Shown here piece by piece: positions 45,762-59,076 of a stretch of DNA of 64,000 bases. Position 1 is the first letter of the stretch. The number at the start of each line of letters is the position of its first letter. The position numbers were made by a program, and so were the translations under genes. Source of the DNA: Deinococcus aerius (GTDB lineage: Bacteria > Deinococcota > Deinococci > Deinococcales > Deinococcaceae); contig NZ_BFAG01000002.1 in the NCBI RefSeq assembly GCF_002897375.1, forward strand, positions 346,867-410,866. Reading direction: 5' to 3'. The notes below the pieces were generated by a model. The model was not told where the DNA came from. It was given only the letters and a program-made list of their open reading frames with translations, and searched no databases.

Positions 45762-46223
45762 TCAGGCCGCCGAGACGGGCGGGCTGTCCTCGTAACTCTC
45801 GGGGACGGGCCGCCCGTCCCGGAGCGCCTGCACGAACCCATCGAATTGCTTCTGGAGTTGGTCCCGCACTTCCCGCCAGCGGTCGAGGCTGCCGCCGCTC
45901 GGGTCGGTGAAGGGGTAGTGCAGGCGGTGGGTCCGGCCTGGGTACGCGGGGCAGGCTTCAGCGGCCGAGTCGCAGACGGTGATCACATAGTCGAAGTTCT
46001 GCCAGTCCGGCACGTCCCAGAGCGTCTTGCTGGTGTGGCCGTCGAGGCTCAGGCCGATCTCCCCCATGACGGTCTTCGCGTCGTCCTTGACCCGGGTGGC
46101 TTCCGTCCCAGCGGAATGCACGTCGAGGCCCAATCCCACACGCTCTGCCGCCGCCCGAGTCAGGGCCTCGGCCATCTGCGAGCGGGCGGAATTGTGGGTG
46201 CACAGGATCAGAACGCGGGTCAC
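45762..46223 (-). CDS. arsC: Arsenate reductase ArsC (thioredoxin-type), first copy
   Basis: 153 aa: LILCTHNSARSQMAEAL (phosphatase loop), VITVCDSAAEACPAYPG (Cys pair), PDWQNFDY. Clearly different in sequence from the copy at 44619, so not a recent duplicate. Follows ArsR by four bases. Confidence 0.9.
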   Translation of the reverse strand: MTRVLILCTHNSARSQMAEALTRAAAERVGLGLDVHSAGTEATRVKDDAKTVMGEIGLSLDGHTSKTLWDVPDWQNFDYVITVCDSAAEACPAYPGRTHRLHYPFTDPSGGSLDRWREVRDQLQKQFDGFVQALRDGRPVPESYEDSPPVSAA

Positions 46224-46227
46224 ACCC

Positions 46228-46548
46228 TCAGCATATCGATTTCGTTTGATGCGTCAAGGCGAGTGGACCCGTGAATATCTCGCCCAGCAGGTTCCCACCC
46301 AACTGAAAAAATTGATCCTGGCGCAGGGTGTAATAGGTGTTCTTGCCGCGCTGCTCGGAAGAAACCAGTTCGGCTTCGCGGAGGATGCCGAGGTGGTAGG
46401 AGACCTTGGACTGGGGAAGCCCCAGCAAGGCTTCCAGGTCGCACACGCAGCGTTCGCCGCCTGCCAGGTGCCGGACCAACTCAAAGCGGATCTCGTGGGA
46501 GAGGGCCTTGAGCTGGTCGAGCACGCCGGGCACGGCCACCGTCGTCAT
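46228..46548 (-). CDS. arsR: Arsenite-responsive repressor ArsR
   Basis: 106 aa: ALSHEIRFELVRHL, the metal site RCVCDLE, the recognition helix LPQSKVSYHLGILREAELV. The CxC pair binds arsenite and releases DNA. TAGAAT six bases before the ATG marks a leaderless promoter. It leads the ArsR-ArsC-AqpS-ArsC operon. Confidence 0.9.
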   Translation of the reverse strand: MTTVAVPGVLDQLKALSHEIRFELVRHLAGGERCVCDLEALLGLPQSKVSYHLGILREAELVSSEQRGKNTYYTLRQDQFFQLGGNLLGEIFTGPLALTHQTKSIC

Positions 46549-46554
46549 TCAGGC

Positions 46555-46560
46555 ATTCTA
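46555..46560 (-). promoter_or_regulatory. Leaderless -10 (TAGAAT) of the ars operon
   Basis: TAGAAT with a six-base gap to the arsR ATG (46548). Confidence 0.55.
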
Positions 46561-46852
46561 GTGGTTGAGAAAGTCAGGACTGGCAGCGTCGCCAGGCTCT
46601 TGCGAGCGCCGGGGACGACGGTAGCCCCAGAGGATGTGGCGCGGCCGAGGGGCTGAAAGCTTAGCGTTGGTTCTCGCGCCACTGCTGGCGTTACCCCGTC
46701 ACCGCCGGAAGCCCGTCGCGGGGAGTGGGAGGCCACCGTCTGACTCACACGGGATCCGGTCCGCCTTCAGCCCGCGGAACTCGCTCGTGTGACCTCCCCA
46801 TTGGGTCATGGTAAAGGTGTTCGTGCCGGACCGGCGCGGCAGAAGGCGCACC

Positions 46853-47065
46853 TCAGCCGCGGAACGGCACGATGACTTCCTGCCCCCGCAACTCAGAGAG
46901 TCCCACCCGTTCGCCCCCGAGATCCGGCGCAGCGGGGCCGCGGCAAACGTGACCCGGGCTGGCCGCAGGGGCAGATGCTTGGAGGAGACCGATGGCCTCA
47001 ACAGACGTGTTCCTCGTCCCCTCCAAGAGACGGAAGGGCCAGCATGGTGTGATCAGCGCTGACAT
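46853..47065 (-). pseudogene. Fragment of a redoxin (AhpC/TSA-like) gene
   Basis: The frame ends PDLGGERVGLSELRGQEVIV, then PFRG and a TGA. This is the start of a peroxiredoxin/TlpA fold, but the active-site Cys region that should follow is absent in this frame. Probably a remnant. The rest of 46549-47202 holds no recognised gene. Confidence 0.4.
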
Positions 47066-47096
47066 GACGCCGTTCTGGCCGAAGTCCTGACCTTAC

Positions 47097-47115
47097 CGAG
47101 AACGACTCTCAATAA
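47097..47115. promoter_or_regulatory. Possible Fur-like box
   Basis: CCGAGAACGACTCTCAATA contains GAGA-N5-TCTC, an imperfect palindrome resembling Fur boxes, upstream of an iron-uptake operon. Weak evidence. Confidence 0.3.
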
Positions 47116-47166
47116 AGGCCGTCCTACACGACGATTCTTGACAGCTCTCTGGTCGCGCCCTACGCT

Positions 47167-47191
47167 TAATCCGACTGATCTGCTCGGATTA
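47167..47191. promoter_or_regulatory. Inverted repeat just upstream of the iron-uptake operon
   Basis: TAATCCG (47167-47173) and CGGATTA (47185-47191) separated by eleven bases, immediately before the AAAGGAGAA ribosome binding site. A protein bound here would block transcription or translation start. The regulator is unknown; a DtxR/MntR or Fur-type factor is a reasonable guess. Confidence 0.5.
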
Positions 47192-47202
47192 AAAGGAGAA
47201 CT

Positions 47203-48209
47203 GTGCGAACCGCCCCGATCCTGCTGACCCTGCTGCTCGCTCCGCCCGCCCTGGCGGCCGACCTGAGCGGCACCAAGACCTACCTGCTGGGTCGCCTGGA
47301 CGCCCTGAACACCTCCACCGCCCGACTCGTGCAGGCCAGTGACGCCTACTACCAACTCGCCAAGGGGGCGAACTTCGACTACGCCCGGCTCTGGAAGACC
47401 AATCCTGGTGGAGTGAAAGCCGCCGTCGAGCAGACCCGGGCCGCTTGGCGCGACGCCAGCCCCCGCTACGAGCAGATCGAGGGCTTCTTCGCCGGGCAGG
47501 ACCCCTTCGACCGCCTCGACCTGATCATCGACGCCGCCAACCCCGGCACCGAGGGCGGCGTGGACCACGACGTGAAGCTCCCCAACGGCACGGTTCTGAA
47601 ACGGCCGGGCGCACTGTTCAACCTCACCGAGTCCGCGCTGTGGGGCCTGAATCCCCGGTACACGGCCCTGAAGGTGAAGCTCAGCGCCAGGGACGGGCTG
47701 GGCAACGCCCTGCCGGACGCGAACGTGCTCAAGGGCGGCGTGGACGCCCTGCACGCGGTGGTCGGGCAACTGCGGCAGACGGCGCGGACCTGGCAGCCCA
47801 GCACGGCGTACGTCTTCAGCACCCTCACGGCCAACGTGCCCACCACCCAGGACTTTCTGGAGGCCTGGCGCGGCTCGCGTTTCGTGACGGGCGGCGCCAG
47901 CCAGACCCAGGAGTTCGCGGCCATCTCCCGCCTGAACGACCTGCGGGACAACATCGGGTCCTGGCAGGTGATCTACGCCGGGGTGAGTCCCCAGGTGCGG
48001 GGCAGGAACGCCACGCTCGACGCCCAGGTGCGGAGCGGCCTGAAGGACCTGCGGACCTACGTTGAACGCCTGATTGCCCGAGAGCAGCGGCGGCGCTTCA
48101 CGCCCGAGCAGGCCCTGATGCTGCAACAGGAGGCGCAGGACCGCGCGACCGCCATTGCCGGTCCCCTCACGCAGGCCGCCACCCTCCTGGGGGTCAAGGT
48201 GTCGGGGCA

Positions 48210-48213
<4 letters not shown>
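47203..48213 (+). CDS. Imelysin/EfeO-like periplasmic iron-uptake protein
   Basis: 336 aa; GTG at 47203 after AAAGGAGAA. A signal peptide (RTAPILLTLLLAPPALAA) precedes an all-helical domain with AVEQTRAAWRDASPRYEQIE and later AAISRLNDLRDNIGSWQVIY, a pattern seen in the imelysin/EfeO group. The GxHxxE signature of EfeO was not found, so metal binding may differ. Its stop overlaps the FTR1 start (ATGA). Together they resemble EfeU/EfeO-type ferrous or ferric iron uptake. Confidence 0.6.
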
Positions 48214-50495
<2,282 letters not shown>

Positions 50496-50535
50496 GGGGT
50501 GGGCCGCGCGTTGCACTTGCGGTGAAGACAGACGT

Positions 50536-50574
50536 GCGGCCAGTGAGGTGGAGCCCACCTCACTGGCCGCTTTT
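50536..50574. terminator. Strong intrinsic terminator, probably bidirectional
   Basis: A perfect 16-bp stem, GCGGCCAGTGAGGTGG and its complement (50536-50551, 50555-50570), with loop AGC, followed by TTTT. It lies between convergent genes (ends 50495 and 50583). On the minus strand the T-run is weaker. Confidence 0.85.
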
Positions 50575-50582
50575 GGAGCATT

Positions 50583-51008
50583 CTACGGCTGGCCGCTGAT
50601 GGTGATGAGGGTGGTCTTGGTCTCCCCCTCCTGCACGGCGTGGTACTGGAGCAGCTCCCCGCCCCGGTCCAGAAACGCCGTGTAGTTGCCGGGGAGAACG
50701 TCGTCCGTCCGTTGCCCATACCCCGCGCGCTTGAAGGGATCGAGGAGGACCTTCGGCTGCCACCCGGGCAGGCGGTACATCTCCACCCGGGCCTCCCCCC
50801 GGTGAACCTCCGCCCGGTAGCCCCGGCTGTACGTCGGGCATTCGGGCGTCAGGCCGGACGGGAGGGGAGCCAGCCCATTCCAGAGGGTCCCGGGCCGCTC
50901 GATGCAGAACAGGTCCCCCTGCCAGCGGCGCTCCTGGGTCAGCCACCACCCGCCCACACCCGCCAGCCCCAGCAGCGCCACGGCCAGCAGGACGAAGATC
51001 GGCTTCAC
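50583..51008 (-). CDS. Membrane-anchored hypothetical protein, 141 aa
   Basis: GTG at 51008 overlaps the CadC stop (GTGA). One N-terminal membrane helix (PIFVLLAVALLGLAGVGGWWL), then a soluble domain (ERPGTLWNGLAPLPSGLTPE, GNYTAFLDRGGELLQYHAV). No family recognised. Translationally coupled to CadC, so it is probably metal-induced. Confidence 0.55.
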   Translation of the reverse strand: MKPIFVLLAVALLGLAGVGGWWLTQERRWQGDLFCIERPGTLWNGLAPLPSGLTPECPTYSRGYRAEVHRGEARVEMYRLPGWQPKVLLDPFKRAGYGQRTDDVLPGNYTAFLDRGGELLQYHAVQEGETKTTLITISGQP

Positions 51009-51367
51009 TCGCGCACGTGGTCCACCGCGCCGCCGATTAGGGAGGTGATGTGCTGGTCGAGCAGCCGGTAGTAGGCGATGCGTCCCTCCTTGCGGAAGGC
51101 CACCAGGCGGTGGGCCCGCAGGAGTCGGAGCTGGTGGCTGACGGCGCTCTCGCTGATGCCGACCACGGCGGCGAGGTCGCATACGCACAGCTCCTCGGCG
51201 TTCAGGGCGCTGAGGATGCGGAAGCGGGTGGGGTCGGCAATCATTTTGAGCAGGCTGGTGGCGTCCTCAACACAGCTCGCGTCTGGCTGGACGGCCCTCA
51301 CCCGGGCGACCGCCTCAGGATGGACGCAGGCCACCTCGCACACGTCGTCTTGAGAAGCGGTTCTCAT
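51005..51367 (-). CDS. cadC: CadC-type ArsR/SmtB metal sensor
   Basis: 120 aa from the ATG at 51367; TATGGT six bases upstream suggests a leaderless message. CEVACVHPE near the N-terminus and ELCVCDLAAVV near 60 supply the four-Cys site that binds Cd, Pb or Zn in CadC. The recognition helix is ISESAVSHQLRLLRAHRLV. It probably controls the CDF, glutaredoxin and P-type ATPase operon, whose promoter carries a perfect palindrome. Confidence 0.85.
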   Translation of the reverse strand: MRTASQDDVCEVACVHPEAVARVRAVQPDASCVEDATSLLKMIADPTRFRILSALNAEELCVCDLAAVVGISESAVSHQLRLLRAHRLVAFRKEGRIAYYRLLDQHITSLIGGAVDHVRE

Positions 51368-51373
51368 GTCTCG

Positions 51374-51379
51374 ACCATA
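51374..51379 (-). promoter_or_regulatory. Leaderless -10 (TATGGT) of cadC
   Basis: TATGGT with six bases to the ATG at 51367. Confidence 0.5.
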
Positions 51380-51440
51380 GCGCAGGGAGGAGGGAAACAC
51401 CGTCACCCCACCACCTCCCGCACGTTCCCAGGAGGCCGAT

Positions 51441-52331
51441 TCATGGGTGCAGGTGTCCTTCATGCCCGGCGTGGGCGCCTGGGGGCTCGATCTGGACGGT
51501 GCTGTGCTCGATGCCGTGCCGCTCGGCGACCTCGTGGACCCGGGAGAGCAGATCGGCGGCGGGCGCGGGCGCCACCAGATGCGCCGTGAGGTTGTGCTCG
51601 CCGCTGGTCACGCTCCAGACGTGCAGGTCGTGGACTTCCCGCACCCCGGGCAACGCCGCCAGGTCGGATCGCAACTGATCGAGGTCCAGGCCCTCGGGCA
51701 CGCCCTCCAGCAGCACGTTCACGCTGGCCCTGAGCAGGGTCCAGGTGCGGGGCAGGACCCACAGGCCGATGAGGGCCCCCAGCACCGGGTCGATCCAGGT
51801 GAGGCCGGTGAAGCGGATCAGCAGCGCCCCGACGATCACGGCCACCGAGCCCAGCAGGTCGCCTATGACCTCCAGGTAGGCGGACTTCACGTTGAGGCTG
51901 TCCTGGCTGCCGCCGACCAGGATGCGGGCGCTGATGACGTTCACCAGGAGCCCCAGCACCGCGACGACGAGCATGGAGGTGGTCTGGACCTCGACCGGCT
52001 CGCGCAGGCGGCGGTAAGCCTCGAACAGGATGTACAGCCCGATGGCGAAGAGCGCCCCGGCGTTCACGGCCGCCGCCAGAATCTCCGCCCGGCGGTAGCC
52101 GAAGGTGCGTCTCCGGTCGGCCGCCCGCTGCCCGAGGCGGATGGCGAACAGGGACAGGACCAGGGCCATCACGTCGGTGAGCATGTGCCCGGCGTCGGAG
52201 AGCAGGGCCAGGCTGCCTGAGAGGAAGCCGTAGATGACCTCCACGACCAGGAAGCTGCCGGTCAGGGCCAGGGCGAGGGTGAGCTGGCGGGCGCTCGCGT
52301 TCGCCCCATGGCTGTGCCCGTGCTCACTCAC
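51441..52331 (-). CDS. czcD: CDF-family cation exporter (CzcD-like)
   Basis: 296 aa, six membrane segments. His-rich N-terminus (HGHSHG), LLSDAGHMLTD in helix 2 and VIGDLLGSV in helix 5 form the Zn-site HxxxD/HxxxD-type pair (Asp/His). The C-terminal cytoplasmic ferredoxin-like domain has VHDLHVW and a His tail (HAGHEGHLH). It exports Zn, Cd or Co using protons. Its start overlaps the glutaredoxin stop by eight bases. Confidence 0.88.
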   Translation of the reverse strand: MSEHGHSHGANASARQLTLALALTGSFLVVEVIYGFLSGSLALLSDAGHMLTDVMALVLSLFAIRLGQRAADRRRTFGYRRAEILAAAVNAGALFAIGLYILFEAYRRLREPVEVQTTSMLVVAVLGLLVNVISARILVGGSQDSLNVKSAYLEVIGDLLGSVAVIVGALLIRFTGLTWIDPVLGALIGLWVLPRTWTLLRASVNVLLEGVPEGLDLDQLRSDLAALPGVREVHDLHVWSVTSGEHNLTAHLVAPAPAADLLSRVHEVAERHGIEHSTVQIEPPGAHAGHEGHLHP

Positions 52332-52575
52332 GGGAACCCTGCAAGGCCGTCAGAATCCGGGGGCGCTGGTCGTCGAAGGGGCCGTAAAAGGCCTGCTCGC
52401 CGATCAACGTGACGGGGGCGATGCGGACGTTTGCCTTGGCCTGCATTTCCGCCACGGCTTCCGGGTCCCCCCGCACGTTCTTCTCGGTGAAGGCAGCGCC
52501 ATGGTGGGTCAGCAGCCGCTTGACAGCATGACAGTCCGCGCAGTTCGGGACGGTGTAGAGCGTGATCTCGGGCAT
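52324..52575 (-). CDS. Glutaredoxin/NrdH-like protein
   Basis: 83 aa: ITLYTVPNCADCHAVKRLL with a CxxC active site, then APVTLIG and the C-terminal GPFDD. It is sandwiched between the P-type ATPase (3-base gap) and the CDF exporter. It probably keeps metal-site Cys residues reduced or protects against Cd-thiol stress. Confidence 0.85.
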   Translation of the reverse strand: MPEITLYTVPNCADCHAVKRLLTHHGAAFTEKNVRGDPEAVAEMQAKANVRIAPVTLIGEQAFYGPFDDQRPRILTALQGSRE

Positions 52576-52578
52576 GGC

Positions 52579-54795
<2,217 letters not shown>

Positions 54796-54801
54796 GCCCC
54801 C

Positions 54802-54807
54802 ACTATA
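54802..54807 (-). promoter_or_regulatory. Leaderless -10 (TATAGT) of the metal-efflux operon
   Basis: TATAGT with six bases to the ATG at 54795. It overlaps the left arm of the operator palindrome. Confidence 0.6.
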
Positions 54808-54828
54808 CCTGAGCGTCTGCTCAGGTAT
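54805..54828. promoter_or_regulatory. Operator of the Zn/Cd efflux operon
   Basis: ATACCTGAGC and GCTCAGGTAT form a perfect 10-4-10 palindrome covering the region between -10 and -35. This shape and place fit ArsR/SmtB-family repressors; CadC (51367) is the obvious candidate. Confidence 0.65.
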
Positions 54829-54923
54829 CGAGATAAAACGTGGAGCCTCCTCCATCGGGTGAAGGTCGCGCCTGCCGGGTTGGCCGGGAGGAGGGTGCCG
54901 CCCAGGGAGGTCAGACCACGACG

Positions 54924-55391
54924 ATGGGAGCACGGATTCAGGAGCACATGCCGATGATTTGCGCGGACGGGCACCCGCATGAGGAGGTGGACCGGGTGGA
55001 CGGCGAGTACCTCAAGCTGACCAAGGATGACTCGGGGACGCACCATTGGCTCCCACTGAGCGCGGTGGATCATGTGGACGAGCATGTGCACCTGAACCAC
55101 GAGCAGGTGCATCAGCAGTGGCTAAGCGAGGACCCCATCCCGAACACCGGCAGTGAGCCAGCCGTGACGGGAGGGGGCAACTCCAGGGTTGCTCGTCTCC
55201 CTTTCCCCCGCCGCGCCCATGGAGGTCACGCCTCACAAGGCCCTGCCCGGTGGGCGCGAGGTCAAAACCGCACGCCGATCCGCCGGGCACTCTCCCACAG
55301 CGCCTCCCGGGTGAAAGGCCCGGTGTGCTTTTCCCGAACCACTCCGCCAGCATCAATGAAGTACGTCTCGGGAATTCCGGCGACCCCATAG
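54924..55391 (+). CDS. DUF2171-like protein, possibly with an altered C-terminus
   Basis: 155 aa in the open frame. Residues 1-68 match DUF2171: IQEHMPMICADGHPHEEVDR, YLKLTKDDSG, HHWLPLSAVDHVDEHVHLN. DUF2171 proteins normally end about there. The remaining 85 residues are low quality and overlap the convergent TlpA gene by 130 bases, so a frameshift near 55155 may have removed the true stop. Confidence 0.55.
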   Translation: MGARIQEHMPMICADGHPHEEVDRVDGEYLKLTKDDSGTHHWLPLSAVDHVDEHVHLNHEQVHQQWLSEDPIPNTGSEPAVTGGGNSRVARLPFPRRAHGGHASQGPARWARGQNRTPIRRALSHSASRVKGPVCFSRTTPPASMKYVSGIPATP

Positions 55392-55819
55392 TCGATCGCC
55401 GCGCGCGACTGACGGTCAACCACGCTGGGATACGGCACCGCGAACTCCCGCACGAAGCCCTGAGCAGCGTCGGGCTGGTCCTGAAAGGTCACCCCGACCA
55501 GGGTGAGGTTGCGCGCTGCCCGCGCGAATTCGCCCAGCAGGGGCGCCTCCTCCCGGCAGGGAATACACCAGGAGGCCCAGAAGTTCACGATCACCGGGCC
55601 GCCGAGGTGGTCGCGCAGCCGGAAGGTCTGGCCGTCCAGCGTGGTCAGTGTGAAGTCCGGGGCCGATTTCCCGATCAGAGGGGACGGGGGCGCGCCGCTG
55701 GGGCGCAGCAGGGCCGCCGCCAGCACCGCCACCAGCAGGGCCGCGAGCACCGGCGGCAGCCAGCGCCCCAGCGGCCGCGCGGGCGGCCGGGACTCAGTCG
55801 GGGAGACGCTCTGGCGCAC
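55262..55819 (-). CDS. TlpA/ResA-like thiol-disulfide oxidoreductase
   Basis: 185 aa. A membrane anchor ([18 protein letters not shown]) precedes a thioredoxin fold: [26 protein letters not shown] (C85, C88), [12 protein letters not shown] with the cis-Pro. It reduces periplasmic disulfides, for example in cytochrome c or copper-site maturation. Its start overlaps the DUF3105 end by 26 bases. Confidence 0.88.
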   Translation of the reverse strand: MRQSVSPTESRPPARPLGRWLPPVLAALLVAVLAAALLRPSGAPPSPLIGKSAPDFTLTTLDGQTFRLRDHLGGPVIVNFWASWCIPCREEAPLLGEFARAARNLTLVGVTFQDQPDAAQGFVREFAVPYPSVVDRQSRAAIDYGVAGIPETYFIDAGGVVREKHTGPFTREALWESARRIGVRF

Positions 55820-56348
55820 GGTTCTTGTACCGTTCGATGAAGTCCACGATCCTGGCCTCGTCCAGCGTGTCGAGGGTGTACAGCCGCCGCCAGGCGGTCA
55901 GGGCCAGCGGGACCTTCAACCGTGCGTTCGGGGCGACGACCGTCTTGTTCGGATAGCGCTTCTGAATCGCCTCCAGTACCCCAATGTCCCCCTTCAGCAG
56001 CGACGGATGGTACTGGATCACGATACCGCCGTGCTCCAGGTTGTGCACGAGGGCCTCGGGCGCAACCTCGTACACGAAGGTGCCCCAGGGCTGCGGCTGC
56101 TCGACATGCCAGCCGCTCGTCGCCGGGAAGGAGTTGTAGGCCGGGTGCTCGGCCCCCGCGGCGATGTGCTCCTGGCCCTGGTTGGGAAACGTCTGCCCCA
56201 GCTCCCCCGGGGCGCCGCCGGAACGGGCCCACCAGGCACCCCCCACCAGCAGCAGGGCGAACCCCCCCGCCAGCACGGCGGGCCAGGGGCGGCCCCCCGG
56301 CCGTGCCGGGGAGACCTTCCCACCGGACATCCTGTTCGTGTTGGTCAT
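55794..56348 (-). CDS. DUF3105 membrane-anchored protein
   Basis: 184 aa. One N-terminal membrane helix, then DUF3105 hallmarks: [33 protein letters not shown] (His/Glu set) and [17 protein letters not shown]. The function is not established; the conserved His residues suggest metal binding. TAGCCT six bases before the ATG suggests a leaderless start. Confidence 0.8.
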   Translation of the reverse strand: MTNTNRMSGGKVSPARPGGRPWPAVLAGGFALLLVGGAWWARSGGAPGELGQTFPNQGQEHIAAGAEHPAYNSFPATSGWHVEQPQPWGTFVYEVAPEALVHNLEHGGIVIQYHPSLLKGDIGVLEAIQKRYPNKTVVAPNARLKVPLALTAWRRLYTLDTLDEARIVDFIERYKNRAPERLPD

Positions 56349-56354
56349 AGCTCC

Positions 56355-56360
56355 AGGCTA
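56355..56360 (-). promoter_or_regulatory. Leaderless -10 (TAGCCT) of the DUF3105-TlpA operon
   Basis: TAGCCT with six bases (AGCTCC complement) to the ATG at 56348; GGAGCT could also act as a ribosome binding site. Confidence 0.4.
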
Positions 56361-56517
56361 CGCGGCCCATGTTCAACTTCTGTAAAAGGCGGAGCGTGGC
56401 TCTGGCTATGGGCGCGTCGGACGCGGCGCTGGATCAAAGCTGAACAGGAGTGTGCGACCAAGGCGGCCGGGGAAAGCCTCTCCCCTGGCCTTTGGTGGAG
56501 GATCACCCGTGGCCCAT

Positions 56518-56940
56518 GCCGACCGTGTTTAGCCGCTATACGACCGGGTCGCCGCCCAATGCTGTTGCGGTCGCGCCTCCTCGCGGGGGCGTGCCGCGAC
56601 GTGCTGGACCTCGGGGTGGGCACGGGTGCGACGTTCACGCATGGGCCCCGACCTCAGCGGTGGGACGCTCCGCAAAGCGCGCCCCAAGGCCCTGCCGTTC
56701 CCGACTCGGCGCGGCTCTTCGCGGAGCTGCGGCCGGGCGGACGGCTGCTGGCGCTTGTCCGCCCCCTCACCCCCGGCTGGGCCGGGCGGCCGACCTGATG
56801 TCTTCGATCACGTGGTCGGCTGGCATCCGAACCGGCGCACTCCCGAGCGGCTGCGCGCGGCTGGCTTCCCGGTGGAGGTGCGGGAACGCCGCCTGCTCGG
56901 CCTCCTCGTGACGCCCGCCGCGCTTCCCGTCCCGGCGGGC
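56518..56940 (+). pseudogene. Decayed class I SAM-dependent methyltransferase
   Basis: Pieces in three frames follow the order of a PmtA/UbiE-like enzyme: MPTVFSR and YDRVAA at the start, [13 protein letters not shown] (SAM loop), [36 protein letters not shown], and ERLRAAGFPVEVRERRLLGL. At least three frame changes separate them, and the middle is shortened, so the gene is dead. Confidence 0.65.
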
Positions 56941-57370
56941 CGCGGACCCCTGCGCCGGGCGCTCATCCGCGCGCTCCTGTTCGTCTCCGGGACGGCCTTC
57001 GTTCTCACTAGCGCCCGCGAGATGGTGCAGATGCCGCCCTTTCGCAGCGGGGCCTGGTCCCCGCCGCCGGGGTCCCGTGCGCCGCCCTCGCGCTGAACCA
57101 CCGGGACGCCGGGTGAGGGGGTGGCACGCGCCCTGAAGTGGTGGGCGTACAGCGGCCAGATGCCACTCGTGCCTGACCTGGGCGTGGGCGTCGCCACTCG
57201 CGGTGTTGACCCTCGCCACCTTCGAACCCGGGCGGCACGCCGGTCGGTGCCCTCCCTGGCCGGACACCTGGGCGGTGGTTCCTGGCCCCCAACGTGAGGC
57301 ACGCCGGGACGCACCCGGCCAAGGACCTGGGAGAACAGGCCAGCTGTGCCCCGGCGTGACCTGCTCGCGG
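56941..57370. other. Degenerate intergenic region
   Basis: About 430 bases after the dead methyltransferase. Short coding-like fragments are visible on the plus strand (RALIRALLFVSGTAFVLTSA, and later WWAYSGQMPLVPDLGVGV) but no intact gene. Probably decayed sequence. Confidence 0.35.
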
Positions 57371-58228
57371 TCAGAGCAGCCAATAGACAAAGCTGTCGTA
57401 CAGCCCGGCCAGGACGAACACGGCCCCGGCCACCGGCGTGGCGTGCCGGTGGCCGCGCTGGAGAGCACCGACGTACGGTGGCCGCCCGCTGGCCGTCGCC
57501 CGGGGCAGGAATGCGACCAGGACGAGCAGGGGAAGCGTCATCCCCAGCGCGAACGCGGCCGGGTACAGCGCGCCCAGCGGCGCGGTGAGCGCCAGCGGGA
57601 GGGTCAGGCCGAAGTAGAGCAGGAAGAGCGTCGGGCAGAACGCCAGGCTGAAGGCCAGACCCAGGAGGAACGCGCCCAGCGTGCCGCGCCCCCCCCGGGC
57701 GCGTTCCTCCAGCCGCCCCGCGAGGCGCGTCCCGAGGGTGACGCGGGGGCGCAGCACGCCGACCATCGCCAGGCCCACCAGGACCATCAGCGGGCCCAGC
57801 ACCCGCCGAACGCCGGTGAAGAAGTTCCCGGGGGCCGCCAGGGTGCCGCCGAAGGCGGAGACGGCCACGGCGCCCAGCGCGAGGTACACCAGCACGCGCG
57901 CCCCCATGAAGGCCAGGCTGCGCGGCCAGGCCCCCCCCGCGTGGCCGTCCCGCGCGACGTAGGCGAGGGTCGCCGCGCCGGTCGAGAGCTGGCAGGGCGC
58001 GGTGGCGGCCAGCAGCCCCAGCAGGAACGGCGTGAGCAGCGAGGCGCCTGCCTGGAGGCGCAGGGCGGTGACGGGACCCGCCAGGGCGGCGTTCAGGGTG
58101 CCGCTGCGGCGATACAGGTCGAGGGCGGCCTCCCGCAGGACCGGGGAGATGGTCGGCCACGCGAGGAAGAGCGCGGCGACGAGGGTGCCCGCCGCGGCGA
58201 GCCACCAGCGCGACCTCACTGGCTCCAA
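57371..58228 (-). CDS. CcdA/DsbD-like membrane thiol transporter
   Basis: 285 aa, about seven membrane segments. TAPCQLSTGAATLAYVAR and LAFCPTLFLLYFG give the two intramembrane Cys that relay electrons from cytoplasmic thioredoxin to periplasmic TlpA-type proteins. Its start overlaps the end of the BNR gene by 13 bases. It functionally matches the TlpA gene 2 kb away. Confidence 0.75.
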   Translation of the reverse strand: MEPVRSRWWLAAAGTLVAALFLAWPTISPVLREAALDLYRRSGTLNAALAGPVTALRLQAGASLLTPFLLGLLAATAPCQLSTGAATLAYVARDGHAGGAWPRSLAFMGARVLVYLALGAVAVSAFGGTLAAPGNFFTGVRRVLGPLMVLVGLAMVGVLRPRVTLGTRLAGRLEERARGGRGTLGAFLLGLAFSLAFCPTLFLLYFGLTLPLALTAPLGALYPAAFALGMTLPLLVLVAFLPRATASGRPPYVGALQRGHRHATPVAGAVFVLAGLYDSFVYWLL

Positions 58229-59076
58229 GTCTTCCCCCCGTCCACCGAGCGGTACAGGAGGCCGCTCTCACCCGCGGCGTACAGCCTCGTCTCGTCCCGC
58301 GGGTCGGCGGTGACCAGCAGGGCGCCCTCGGGCAGCCCCAGGTTCATCCAGCTCGCGCCCCGGTCCTCCGAGCGGGCCACGCCAGCCGGACCGGCGAGGT
58401 ACACATTGCCGCTCACCGGGTGAACGTCCAGGCCCAAACCCGCCGCCTGCGGCGCGTCCCCGGCCCGTTGCCAGGTCGTGCCGTCGTCCGAGACGATCAG
58501 CCCCTCACCCATGCTCAGGGCATAGAGCCGCGGGGTCTCCCCCGGACCTGCCGCGAGCGCCATCACGCCCGCCGTCTCCGGGGACACGAAGCGCCAGTCC
58601 TGCCCGTTCTCCGTGCGGTAGAGGCCCCTTCCGGCGATGTTCGCGTACCACACGCCGGGTCGACCCGGCAGGGCCACGAAGCCGTGAATGTCCGTGCCCG
58701 GGAGGGTTCCGAACCCCGCGTCCTGCCAGGTCGTCCCGCCGTCCCGGCTGACCTTCAGCACGTCATGCCCGGCCATGACCAGGGTGCCGCCCGCCGCCGG
58801 GGCGAGCGCCATGGCGTCTCCGGCACCGTCGGCGGCGCCCCAGGTCCGGCCCCCGTCCGTGCTGACCGAGACGCCCGCATGCTGCCCGTACAGCAGGCGG
58901 CCATCCGGGAGGACCCGCAGGGCGTGGAAGTCGCCGCTCAGCCGCCCTGCGGCCCGAACCCCAGCACCCTGCGTCTGCCACCACAGCGCGCCGCCCAGCC
59001 CGGCCGCGACCAGCAGGGCCAGGGGCAACGCCGCGCGGCGCCCGGTGCGGGGGGCGTGACGGGTGTTCGCCGTCAT
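58216..59076 (-). CDS. Membrane-anchored BNR-repeat propeller protein
   Basis: 286 aa. An N-terminal helix (RAALPLALLVAAGLGGALWW) is followed by repeated S-x-D-x-G-x-T-W units: SVSTDGGRTWG, KVSRDGGTTWQ, IVSDDGTTWQ, ARSEDRGASW, RSVDGGKTW. This is the F510_1955-type glycosylhydrolase-like/sialidase-like propeller group, whose members often lie near copper and thiol genes. Coupled to the CcdA-like gene. Confidence 0.75.
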   Translation of the reverse strand: MTANTRHAPRTGRRAALPLALLVAAGLGGALWWQTQGAGVRAAGRLSGDFHALRVLPDGRLLYGQHAGVSVSTDGGRTWGAADGAGDAMALAPAAGGTLVMAGHDVLKVSRDGGTTWQDAGFGTLPGTDIHGFVALPGRPGVWYANIAGRGLYRTENGQDWRFVSPETAGVMALAAGPGETPRLYALSMGEGLIVSDDGTTWQRAGDAPQAAGLGLDVHPVSGNVYLAGPAGVARSEDRGASWMNLGLPEGALLVTADPRDETRLYAAGESGLLYRSVDGGKTWSQ

